Shown one piece after another: positions 1 through 7,673 of a DNA stretch of 26,476 nucleotides (its first letter is position 1; each line of letters begins with the position of its first letter). This DNA comes from CAZNUM01 sp964539305 (GTDB taxonomy: Bacteria; Fidelibacterota; Marinisomatia; Marinisomatales; TCS55), in contig CAZIIM010000026.1 in NCBI GenBank assembly GCA_964539305.1, forward strand, positions 1 through 26,476, in the 5' to 3' direction. Made by a program: the position numbers and the translations under genes. The notes below the pieces were generated by a model. That model did no database searches. It was not told the origin of the DNA and saw only the letters and a program-made list of their open reading frames with translations.

Positions 1-1431
1 CTGGCGGTGGTTCACGGGACGGTGGCGGCCGTGTCTGATCCCCACGAAATTGCTAATGTATTGGGAATCCCCGGTATTGACTTTATGGTCGAGAACGGGG
101 CAACCGTTCCATTCAAATTTTATTTCGGTGCCCCCGCCTGTGTACCGGCGACCCCCTTTGAAACGGCCGGGGCCCGGTTTTCCAGCGCCGATCTGGAAAC
201 CCTTTTTCAGCGGGAAGATATTCATTTTTTGAGTGAAATGATGAATGCACCCGGCGTCGTAAACGGCGATTCCCTGGAACTGGAAAAAATCCTCCTCGCA
301 AACCGCTACGGTAAATCGGTGGATGGTCATGCCCCCGGTTACAAAGGAAGTCTGGCAGAACAATATGCCAGGGCGGGTGTTTCCACCGATCATGAATGCA
401 CTACCCTGGAGGAGGCCCGGGATAAAATCCGCGCCGGGATGCACATTCAGATTCGGGAAGGATCGGCTGCCAGAAATCTTGATGAATTAATGCCCCTGAT
501 CGATGAATATCCCGATCGGGTGATGCTTTGCAGTGACGATCGCCACCCGGATGATCTGGCGGAAGGGCATATCAATGAAATGATCCGTCGGGCTATTTCC
601 GGCGGGATGGATGTCTTTAATGTGCTGCGAGCCGCAACCGTTAATCCTGCTGAACATTACCATCTGGATATTGGTTTACTGCGGGTGGGAGACCCGGCTG
701 ATTTGATTATTGTGAACTCCCTTGAGGAAATGGGTGTATTAAAAACGGTCATTGACGGAACTCTGGTGGCAGAAAACTCCGTCACTTTTCTGGAGACCGG
801 GAAAGTAAAGCAGGTAAATTATTTCAAGGCCAGACCAAAAAAGGAATCAGATTTCACTGTGCTGGCTGAACCGGGTCAAATGCGGGTCATGGAAGTCACC
901 GATGGTCAGTTGATCACGGGAACCCGCCTGGTGAACCCCAAAGTGGAACAGGGTATCGTTCTTCCGGATCCCCGGAGGGATATTTTAAAATTGTCGGTGA
1001 TTAATCGTTATGCTGACGTCTCACCGGCTGTAGCGTTTGTGAAAGGATTCGGATTGCGATCGGGGGCTCTGGCTTCATCCGTGGCGCACGATTCCCACAA
1101 TATTGTCGCTGTGGGAACGTCTGATCGGGATCTGACAACGGCTGTGAATTTGGTTATTGCCCATCGTGGGGGCATCGCTCTTGCAGATGGGGATTCGACC
1201 CTGGTATTACCTCTGCCGATTGCCGGTATCATGACGGATGCGGAAGGATACCACGTGGCGCGACTGTACGCTCGATTAAATCAGCGGGCACGGGAGCTGG
1301 GTTCAAATCTGGCAGCACCTTATATGACCCTTTCTTTTTTGGCGCTGCTGGTTATTCCGGAGTTAAAACTGAGCGACAAGGGTCTGTTTGATGGAAACCG
1401 GTTTCAGTTTACCTCTCTTTTTACGCAGTAG
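1..1431 (+). CDS. ade: Adenine deaminase, 5'-truncated by window edge
   Basis: Hydrolyses adenine to hypoxanthine and ammonia in the cytoplasm (purine salvage/catabolism). The frame is open from base 1, so the GTG at 7 is not the true start. Compared with E. coli Ade (about 590 residues), roughly the first 110-120 residues, including the HxH metal site, lie upstream of the window. Visible family motifs in order are SDPHEI near the start, DGHAPG, REGSAARN and CSDDRHPDD (the late metal-binding Asp region), followed by a C-terminal adenine-deaminase domain with HDSHNIV and GDSTLVLPLPIAGIM. The gene ends 25 bp before the patatin gene on the same strand. Its place ahead of molybdenum-hydroxylase genes fits supply of hypoxanthine to the purine pathway. 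Family assignment is firm; the functional link to the cluster is inferred. Confidence 0.93.
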   Translation: MAVVHGTVAAVSDPHEIANVLGIPGIDFMVENGATVPFKFYFGAPACVPATPFETAGARFSSADLETLFQREDIHFLSEMMNAPGVVNGDSLELEKILLANRYGKSVDGHAPGYKGSLAEQYARAGVSTDHECTTLEEARDKIRAGMHIQIREGSAARNLDELMPLIDEYPDRVMLCSDDRHPDDLAEGHINEMIRRAISGGMDVFNVLRAATVNPAEHYHLDIGLLRVGDPADLIIVNSLEEMGVLKTVIDGTLVAENSVTFLETGKVKQVNYFKARPKKESDFTVLAEPGQMRVMEVTDGQLITGTRLVNPKVEQGIVLPDPRRDILKLSVINRYADVSPAVAFVKGFGLRSGALASSVAHDSHNIVAVGTSDRDLTTAVNLVIAHRGGIALADGDSTLVLPLPIAGIMTDAEGYHVARLYARLNQRARELGSNLAAPYMTLSFLALLVIPELKLSDKGLFDGNRFQFTSLFTQ

Positions 1432-1456
1432 GTTAGACTAACGTTTCAGGTCTGAA

Positions 1457-2392
1457 ATGACATCGGCTACAATAAAAGTAGGACTTGCACTGAGCAGTGG
1501 TTCTGCTCGCGGTTGGGCTCACATCGGTGTTCTGGAAGCTTTGCAGGAGGCCCGGATCCCCATCCACTGTATTGCCGGATCCAGCATTGGCGCTTACGTG
1601 GGAGCGGTCTTTGCCGGAGGCGGCCTGGCCAGTTTGAAACAGTTTGCTCTGACCATGGACTGGCGGAAGGTGCTTTCTTATATTGATGTGGTTTTCCCGA
1701 AGTCCGGCTTTCTGGATGGGAAACGGGTGGCGGAGTTGTTCACCATGCACACTTCAGCGAAAACGTTTGAGGATCTTTCCATCCCCCTAAAGATCATTGC
1801 CACCGATCTTTACAGCGGCGAACGGGTAGTCCTGGATTCGGGCAGTCTGGTGGAGGCCATCCGGGCCAGCATTTCGGTGCCGGGGGTTCTGACGCCCTAT
1901 TTTCATTCCGGGCGCTGGTTGGTGGATGGAGGCTTGGTGGATCCGACACCGGTTCAAGTGGTGAGAGAAATGGGGGCGGAAAGGGTGATTGCGGTAGATT
2001 TGAATTCAGGTCTGGTTTCAAAACCTCGGAGATCGAAAGAAAGCACAACTTTCATCGAAGCCTCGCGGAAAGTGGACAACGAGCGTCGGGAGGTGGTGGC
2101 TAAACTGGTGGAGCGGTACGGTCAGGCGGAGCAGAAAGTTCGTCAGAAAATACGCCAGTGGTTTTCCAGAACCAATGCCCGACCCCATATTATTGATGTT
2201 ATCGGTTCATCGGTGGGAATCATGCAGGAACAGATTTCAGCGGTCCATTTGAAAATGTATGCTCCCGACATCCTGATCCAGCCACAGTTGGGGGATTTGA
2301 AAATGTTTGATTTTGATCAGGCGGAGCGATCCATCCGGGAAGGTTACCGACGGACACAGGAGCAAATGGAGTCGATTCAGGCTCTTTTGTGA
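1457..2392 (+). CDS. Patatin-like phospholipase, RssA type
   Basis: Serine lipid acyl hydrolase of the bacterial patatin family, 311 aa, close in length and pattern to E. coli RssA. The N-terminal oxyanion loop is SSGSARGWAHIG (about 13-24), the nucleophile elbow is GSSIG (41-45, Ser43), and the catalytic Asp lies in VDGG (Asp157). The Ser/Asp dyad is therefore intact. No signal peptide is seen, so it is probably cytoplasmic or membrane-associated. The C-terminal third (about 190 onward) is charged and helical-looking and does not match a domain I recognise. It lies 25 bp after the adenine deaminase and probably shares its transcript. Nothing in its sequence ties it to purine metabolism; the substrate is unknown. 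Confidence 0.88.
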   Translation: MTSATIKVGLALSSGSARGWAHIGVLEALQEARIPIHCIAGSSIGAYVGAVFAGGGLASLKQFALTMDWRKVLSYIDVVFPKSGFLDGKRVAELFTMHTSAKTFEDLSIPLKIIATDLYSGERVVLDSGSLVEAIRASISVPGVLTPYFHSGRWLVDGGLVDPTPVQVVREMGAERVIAVDLNSGLVSKPRRSKESTTFIEASRKVDNERREVVAKLVERYGQAEQKVRQKIRQWFSRTNARPHIIDVIGSSVGIMQEQISAVHLKMYAPDILIQPQLGDLKMFDFDQAERSIREGYRRTQEQMESIQALL

Positions 2393-2459
2393 TCCTGTTG
2401 TGCTGCTTTTATCCGGACCTTTCTTGGTCGTAACTTTATTCTCGAGGAAATTGTCCAAT

Positions 2460-2486
2460 TGACGGTAAACGGGTTTTAATGACGGT
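2460..2486. repeat. Short direct repeat TGACGGT, 20-bp period
   Basis: TGACGGT occurs at 2460-2466 and again at 2480-2486, about two helical turns apart. It lies in the 131-bp gap before the molybdenum-hydroxylase gene. It could be a regulator site; a seven-base match can also arise by chance. Confidence 0.2.
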
Positions 2487-2523
2487 TCGATGGGGCTGAA
2501 TTGATTATGGTAATAATTAAACG

Positions 2524-4821
2524 ATGAATACGATGACCAATTCTCGCGAAAAAACCACCACAGTTGGTACGTCCTACCCTCGCCCGGATGCCCGCGATAA
2601 AACAACCGGTGCTACCCGTTTTCTGACGGACATTAAGGTTGATGGCATGGTGTATGCCGCACCGGTAGTGTCTTCAATCCCCTTTGGCCGAATTCTCGCG
2701 ATAGACCCGTCTCCCGCTCAGGAAAAAGCGGGATTTCTGGGATTTGTTTCCGCCCGTGACGTCCCGGGTGAAAACCAGGTTGGTGTCATTATTTCCGATC
2801 AACCCCTGTTTGCCGATGATATTGTCCGATTTGTGGGTGATTCCGTGGGACTGGTCATGGCAGATACACCCGAACACGCCCGGTTGGCAGCAGAGGCGGT
2901 CCATATTACCTACGATTCCTGGCAGCCCTGTTTTACCATCCCAGACAGCCGGGATTCCGCTGGTCCTTTTATTCATCAATCCAATCTTGCCTGTGAACAC
3001 CGGGTGCGAAAGGGAGATATTCGTCGCGGTTTTTCGGAGGCGGATAGAATCATTGAAGCGGATTTCGAGACCCCCTGCCAGGAACACTATTATCTGGAAC
3101 CTCAGGCGTGTATTGCTTTTCCCCCAAACAATGGTCAGGTTAAGATACTGGGTTCACTCCAATGTCCTTTTTATGTCCAGAAGGCCGTTGCCACAGCGAT
3201 GGGAATACCGTTGAGCCACGTTCAGGTGGAGCAGGCTCCCACCGGCGGTGCCTTTGGAGGAAAAGAGGACGTCCCTTCGGAAGTGTGCGCCCGGGCAGCC
3301 TTGGCGGCGTGGAAATTGAAACGGCCTGTAAAAATTGTATATGACCGGCGCCAGGATGTGCAACTTACCAGCAAACGGCACCCTTTCCAGATGCACTACA
3401 AGGTAGGAGTTCGCAGGGATGGCACCTTGGTGGCGGCAGAAGTGCTCCTGGAAGAAAATGCAGGCGCCTATGCGACACTGTCTACGGTTGTATCTTATCG
3501 GTCGGCGGCCCAGGCCCTGGGGCCCTACGCCATTCCCCATGTAAAAGTAGATTCCAAATCCTATTATACCAATCTACCACCGAACGGCGCCTTCCGCGGA
3601 TTTGGCTCTCCCCAGGCAGCATTTGGTCATGAACGCATGATGGATATCATTGCAACGGAATTTAAAATGGATCCCCTTAAACTGCGTTTGAAAAATATTC
3701 TTCGCTCCGGCGAAGAAACGATTACCGGCCACCGGATTACCATGAGTGTCGGGGCAGAGGCAACGCTTCAAAAAGCAGCGGCCGTATCTGACTGGAAAGG
3801 ATTTCACCGGAAAAAACCAGACGAGGGGCGTTTTTTAAACGGTTTGGGCATCAGTACCATCCATTACGGGAATTGTCTGGGAGCCGCCGGTTGGTACATG
3901 GATGGAGCCGGTGTAAAGATTCAACTGCACCGGGATGGCTCCGTATCGGTGGCCTTTGGACTGGTGGAGATGGGTCAGGGTGCCCTCACGGTGGTGGTCC
4001 AGATGGTGGCTGAAGCATTGGGGATCGCACCGGAGCGGGTAACCGTCCTGCCCACGACCAGTGATCAGGTCCCCGACAGCGGACCCTCCGTGGCCAGCCG
4101 GAACGTGGTGATGACCGGCAATGCCATTCGGGATGCAGTAGAGAAATTACTTCCTGTTTTGAGGGAAGCGGCAGGTACATTGCTCGAATGCCCTCCGGAG
4201 CAGATTCGATTCAAGGATGATCGGGCTCTGGATATGGATTCAGATCGGCAGATTGGATTCCAGGAACTCATGGATTTTGTGTACCGTACCAACCGTTCCA
4301 TGGAGGCGCTGGGCTGGTGGCATGTACGGGAGCTGGATTTTGATCCACAACAGGGAAAAGGGGAAGCCTATTTTACTTACTCTTTTGCAACCCACGTGGC
4401 GAAAGTACGGGTAGATCGGATCACCGGGCTGGTTCATGTCGACCGGCTTTATGCCGTCCATGATGTGGGCCGGGCCATTAACCCGGCTGGTGTAGAAGGG
4501 CAGGTAGAAGGGGGTACAGCCCAGGGGACAGGATGGGCGCTTACGGAGCGGTTTAAGTACCAGGAGGGAACCGTCATAACCTCCAATTTGTCCACCTATC
4601 TATTACCCACAGTGTTGGACGTGGCCCAAGTGGACACGGTTATTGTAGAGGCTCCGGAGCCAGAAGGTCCCTGGGGAGCGAAAGGGATCGGAGAACCGGC
4701 GATTATTCCTACTGCCGCGGCTATTGTGAATGCTGTTAGCAATGCCGTGGGGGTGCAAATAGGAACGCTTCCTTTAACGCCGGAGAAAATCCTGTCAGTC
4801 CTGGATGGTCTTTCCCCCTAA
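2524..4821 (+). CDS. Xanthine dehydrogenase family molybdopterin-binding subunit
   Basis: Large catalytic subunit (765 aa) of a molybdenum hydroxylase that would hydroxylate purines such as hypoxanthine or xanthine. The a/b hammerhead domain comes first (about 30-135). The Moco-binding region then shows GGAFGGKED (241-249), NGAFRGFGSPQ (354-364), VEMGQG, and GPWGAKGIGEP near the C-terminus with Glu724 as the expected catalytic base. Length equals that of separate large subunits of three-subunit enzymes, with no fused Fe-S domain. No small subunits flank it; the nearest orphan partners are the [2Fe-2S] and FAD genes at 12813 and 13293, so I infer they form one enzyme. ATG at 2524 was chosen; ATG at 2533 is an alternative and neither has a strong ribosome site. 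Exact substrate cannot be told from sequence. Confidence 0.92.
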   Translation: MNTMTNSREKTTTVGTSYPRPDARDKTTGATRFLTDIKVDGMVYAAPVVSSIPFGRILAIDPSPAQEKAGFLGFVSARDVPGENQVGVIISDQPLFADDIVRFVGDSVGLVMADTPEHARLAAEAVHITYDSWQPCFTIPDSRDSAGPFIHQSNLACEHRVRKGDIRRGFSEADRIIEADFETPCQEHYYLEPQACIAFPPNNGQVKILGSLQCPFYVQKAVATAMGIPLSHVQVEQAPTGGAFGGKEDVPSEVCARAALAAWKLKRPVKIVYDRRQDVQLTSKRHPFQMHYKVGVRRDGTLVAAEVLLEENAGAYATLSTVVSYRSAAQALGPYAIPHVKVDSKSYYTNLPPNGAFRGFGSPQAAFGHERMMDIIATEFKMDPLKLRLKNILRSGEETITGHRITMSVGAEATLQKAAAVSDWKGFHRKKPDEGRFLNGLGISTIHYGNCLGAAGWYMDGAGVKIQLHRDGSVSVAFGLVEMGQGALTVVVQMVAEALGIAPERVTVLPTTSDQVPDSGPSVASRNVVMTGNAIRDAVEKLLPVLREAAGTLLECPPEQIRFKDDRALDMDSDRQIGFQELMDFVYRTNRSMEALGWWHVRELDFDPQQGKGEAYFTYSFATHVAKVRVDRITGLVHVDRLYAVHDVGRAINPAGVEGQVEGGTAQGTGWALTERFKYQEGTVITSNLSTYLLPTVLDVAQVDTVIVEAPEPEGPWGAKGIGEPAIIPTAAAIVNAVSNAVGVQIGTLPLTPEKILSVLDGLSP

Positions 4822-4854
4822 AGATGAAAACATCGGGTAAGAAATGGGACAATA

Positions 4855-4982
4855 GACATTTTGCGGATAGATATCTCTAAGACTTGGATATTTTGCGATT
4901 ATTAATATCTGATTTTACGACAATTTGCGAATATATAGCTTGTATTTAGAGACATTTTGCGATTATATTCTCGGTGAAATAA
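4855..4982. repeat. Four motif copies at exact 32-bp spacing
   Basis: Four units begin at 4855, 4887, 4919 and 4951. The consensus of the first half is GACATTTTGCGATTAT; the TTTGCG core is invariant and GCG falls at 4863, 4895, 4927 and 4959, exactly 32 bp apart. The second half of each unit is AT-rich and only loosely alike. The array fills most of the gap between the molybdenum-hydroxylase gene and the DUF4143 ATPase and ends 16 bp before the ATPase start. 32 bp is close to three DNA turns, so the cores face the same side of the helix. It looks like an iterated protein-binding site (operator or iteron) rather than a CRISPR array. No copy was noticed elsewhere in the window. Confidence 0.85.
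4940..4969 (+). promoter_or_regulatory. Possible promoter of the DUF4143 ATPase
   Basis: TTGTAT (4940-4945) and TATATT (4964-4969) are separated by 18 bp and lie 30 bp before the ATPase start. The -10 candidate overlaps the fourth repeat unit, so a protein bound to the repeats could block it. The region is AT-rich, so chance matches are likely. Confidence 0.3.
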
Positions 4983-4998
4983 ATATTGATAGTTAATA

Positions 4999-6201
4999 AT
5001 GGATAAAAAGCGATTCTTATTTGACACTTTATTAAAAAACGTTTCCCGGAAAGAAATGCTTTTGTTGGTTGGTGCCCGGCAAACAGGAAAGACGACCTTG
5101 TTACAGCAATTGCATAATGAAATGCTGTCTCAAGGGGAAACCTGTTCCTTCTTGACTTTAGAGGTTAAAAAATACCTGGATATTCTAAATCAGGATCCTG
5201 AAAATATATTCCAACTCACTGCTCCGTTAGGATCCGGAAAAAAGAATATCGTATTCATTGACGAAGTGCAATATTTGAATGATCCATCGAATTTTTTAAA
5301 ACATTTGTTTGATTTATACCATGAGAAGCTCAAACTAATTGTTTCCGGCTCATCAGCCTTTTATATCGACAGGAAGTTTCGTGATTCCCTGGCTGGCAGG
5401 AAACGGATGTTTATTCTCCCAACCATGGGTTTCAAGGAATTTCTATATTTTAAGGATCAGGGAGAATTGGTGGAATATGCACACGTATCGGATTGCCCCC
5501 TTATTTTTAAGAATAGATTAAGGATGTTTCTCGCCGAGTATATTATCTATGGGGGATACCCTGAGGTGGTATTAGCCGCTACACTTAATGATAAAATAGC
5601 AGTCTTAGAGGAGATTGCACAATCTTATGTGAAAAAGGATGCTTTAGAAGCGGCAATTCGTAAACCTAAGGCTTATCTGAATATTTTAAAGATCCTTGCT
5701 CATCAAACGGGGCAGTTAGTGAATACGCATGCCATTGGTAAAACCTTAAGGCTGGATAATGAAACGGTTGATTCCTACATGAGACTCATGCAACAGTCCT
5801 TTCATATTGCCATGGTTTCACCCTTTTACAAGAACGTAAAAAAAGAATTACGTCAGAAGAAAAAGGTCTATTTCCATGATTTAGGCCTTCGCAACTACTT
5901 TGCTAACAACTTTGATCCCGTTTTATTGCGGGATGACCGGGGTGAATTACTCGAGAATTACGTTTTCCGTCTCTTTGCTGACCTTTACGATATTGACTGG
6001 GACGTACGGTATTGGCGAACGCGGGGAAAACAGGAAATTGATTTTATCATTAAAGAGAAACGCGCTTACGAGGTGAAGTTTTCTAAATCATCTTACAGGG
6101 CCAAAAAGTATGAGTTCTTCAGGAGTAACTATCCCGATATTCCCGTGAAGGTAATTCATTACGATAACTTATTAGAGTTCAATCCCGATGAAGAAGCTTA
6201 G
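4999..6201 (+). CDS. AAA-family ATPase with C-terminal DUF4143 domain
   Basis: 400-aa ATPase of the AAA_14/DUF4143 family, a very common bacterial family of unsettled function often suspected of mobile-element or defence roles. Walker A is GARQTGKT (25-32) and Walker B is IVFIDEVQ (84-91). The DUF4143 half ends in EID...YEVK (Glu346, Asp348, Glu358, Lys360), the layout of a PD-(D/E)XK nuclease-like fold. ATG at 4999 gives the full expected length. The gene is visibly richer in A+T and in AAA/TTA/ATT codons than its neighbours and is preceded by the 32-bp repeat array. It sits between two purine-catabolism blocks, which suggests insertion. Family is certain; activity and any role are not. Confidence 0.92.
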   Translation: MDKKRFLFDTLLKNVSRKEMLLLVGARQTGKTTLLQQLHNEMLSQGETCSFLTLEVKKYLDILNQDPENIFQLTAPLGSGKKNIVFIDEVQYLNDPSNFLKHLFDLYHEKLKLIVSGSSAFYIDRKFRDSLAGRKRMFILPTMGFKEFLYFKDQGELVEYAHVSDCPLIFKNRLRMFLAEYIIYGGYPEVVLAATLNDKIAVLEEIAQSYVKKDALEAAIRKPKAYLNILKILAHQTGQLVNTHAIGKTLRLDNETVDSYMRLMQQSFHIAMVSPFYKNVKKELRQKKKVYFHDLGLRNYFANNFDPVLLRDDRGELLENYVFRLFADLYDIDWDVRYWRTRGKQEIDFIIKEKRAYEVKFSKSSYRAKKYEFFRSNYPDIPVKVIHYDNLLEFNPDEEA

Positions 6202-6242
6202 AAAAATAAAAAATCTATTATTATCTCCAACAAGTCACTATT

Positions 6243-6338
6243 ATGAATGCTGGGAGTAATACCTTGGGTCCGCAATTATATGAGACTCCCTTGGATGCGG
6301 TTTATAAATTTATTGTTCCGAAAGAGGAAAAATCGTAA
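6243..6338 (+). CDS. Possible 31-aa small protein or remnant
   Basis: An ATG-TAA frame of 31 codons fills most of the 143-bp gap between the DUF4143 ATPase and ssnA. The predicted peptide is soluble-looking, with LYETPLDAVYKFIVPKEEK at its C-terminal end. No ribosome site precedes it and I recognise no family. It may be a short leader peptide for ssnA, the tail of a gene broken when the ATPase island arrived, or a chance ORF. Chance is the most likely reading. Confidence 0.2.
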   Translation: MNAGSNTLGPQLYETPLDAVYKFIVPKEEKS

Positions 6339-6344
6339 ACAATT

Positions 6345-7673
6345 GTGAATAAAATACTTGCCAACGCTTGCCTCATTAACCCCTACGGGGAACCGGAATT
6401 CATACCCTGCGGATACCTTGTCATCGGCGGAGATAGGATCGTGGAGGTGGGTTCAGGTGATCCTCCTGATGGTACTCAGGGTGAATGGCTGGATTTACAG
6501 GGGCAGATGGTTTTACCCGGTATGATTAACGCCCATGCCCACCTGTATTCTTCCCTGGCACTGGGGATGCCTCCGCCTGAAAACAGGCCTTCCAATTTTA
6601 TTGAAATCTTGGAACAGGTCTGGTGGGTTCTGGACCGGGCTCTGGATCGTGAAAGTGTTCGTGTTTCGTTCGAAGTGGGATTGCTGGAACACTTACGCTC
6701 CGGAGTAACCACGATTATTGACCATCACTCCAGCCCTGCTTTTATTCGCGGATCGCTGGATTTACTGGTGGAGTACGGTCGACAGTGGGGTATGAATGTC
6801 TCCGGTGCTTTTGAGATTTCCGACCGGAACGGAAAAGAAGTTTTTCAGAAAAGCCTGGAAGAGAATCTACGTTTTCACCGGGAATATGAATCGGTTTCCT
6901 CTGTACGCCCCCTCATTGGATTGCACGCTTCTTTTACTTTGTCTGACGACAGTTTGAGGCAAATCAGCATGGCTCTGGAAAAGGAATCCAACTGGGGAAT
7001 CCACATCCACGGGGCAGAGGACCGGGCGGATGTAGGAGATGCCATCCAGCGAGGCAATCCCTCCGTTTTACACCGGCTGGATTCCTTTGGTTTATTGAAT
7101 GAGAATAGTATCGTAGCCCATGGAGTCCATTTTTCGGGAAAAGACGAAACGATTGCACGTGAACGGGAAGTAATACTGATTCACAATCCCGCCTCCAATG
7201 CTAATAATCAGGTTGGACTCGCGTCAACTGAATTATTAGAGTCCGTAAATGCCGGATTAGGTACAGATGGGATGCAGGCCAATCTATTGCAGGAGGCGCA
7301 GCAGGGGAGCTTAATCCGCAACAGCCATGGTTCCGGACAAGGGTCGCTGGATTATCTGGAATTACTGTTTAAGAATAATCCTGAGCTGGCAACGCGTCTG
7401 TTTGGCACGCCCCTTGGGAAGTTGGAACCTGCCTATCGGGCAGATCTGGCAATTTACGATTATCAACCCCGGACGCCTGTGACGGCTGAGAATTGGAAAG
7501 GGCACTTATTGTATGGCCTTTCCCGGCCCTGCGATGTAATCACGGCTGGCGAATACCGATTAAAGGATTATGAACTGGTGGGAGGAACACTTGAACCCAT
7601 TTATGACCGTTCCCGGGAACAGGCCAATCGTCTGTGGGAACGGATGATTAAACTCAGGAAAGAAGGACGATGA
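6345..7673 (+). CDS. ssnA: Aminohydrolase SsnA
   Basis: Amidohydrolase-superfamily enzyme of the SsnA family, 442 aa, the same length as E. coli SsnA. Motifs are the N-terminal metal site NAHAH (His64, His66), DHHSSPA, HIHGAED (His220, His222), VAHG (His259) and LGTDGM (Asp308). The stretch WWVLDRALDRES matches the SsnA signature WWRLDRALDEES. In E. coli and clostridia ssnA sits with ygfK and xdhD, and the group is linked to anaerobic purine breakdown, where SsnA would hydrolyse a purine-derived C-N bond; the exact substrate here is inferred. The start is GTG 6345; a GAGGA lies about 16 nt upstream, farther than usual. Its stop overlaps the ygeY start in ATGA, so the two are translationally coupled. 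Confidence 0.9.
   Translation: MNKILANACLINPYGEPEFIPCGYLVIGGDRIVEVGSGDPPDGTQGEWLDLQGQMVLPGMINAHAHLYSSLALGMPPPENRPSNFIEILEQVWWVLDRALDRESVRVSFEVGLLEHLRSGVTTIIDHHSSPAFIRGSLDLLVEYGRQWGMNVSGAFEISDRNGKEVFQKSLEENLRFHREYESVSSVRPLIGLHASFTLSDDSLRQISMALEKESNWGIHIHGAEDRADVGDAIQRGNPSVLHRLDSFGLLNENSIVAHGVHFSGKDETIAREREVILIHNPASNANNQVGLASTELLESVNAGLGTDGMQANLLQEAQQGSLIRNSHGSGQGSLDYLELLFKNNPELATRLFGTPLGKLEPAYRADLAIYDYQPRTPVTAENWKGHLLYGLSRPCDVITAGEYRLKDYELVGGTLEPIYDRSREQANRLWERMIKLRKEGR

Noticed and set aside
4855..4982. CRISPR array
   Set aside because: The period is only 32 bp with about 16 conserved bases, which leaves no room for normal spacers; copies are imperfect and no cas gene is present.
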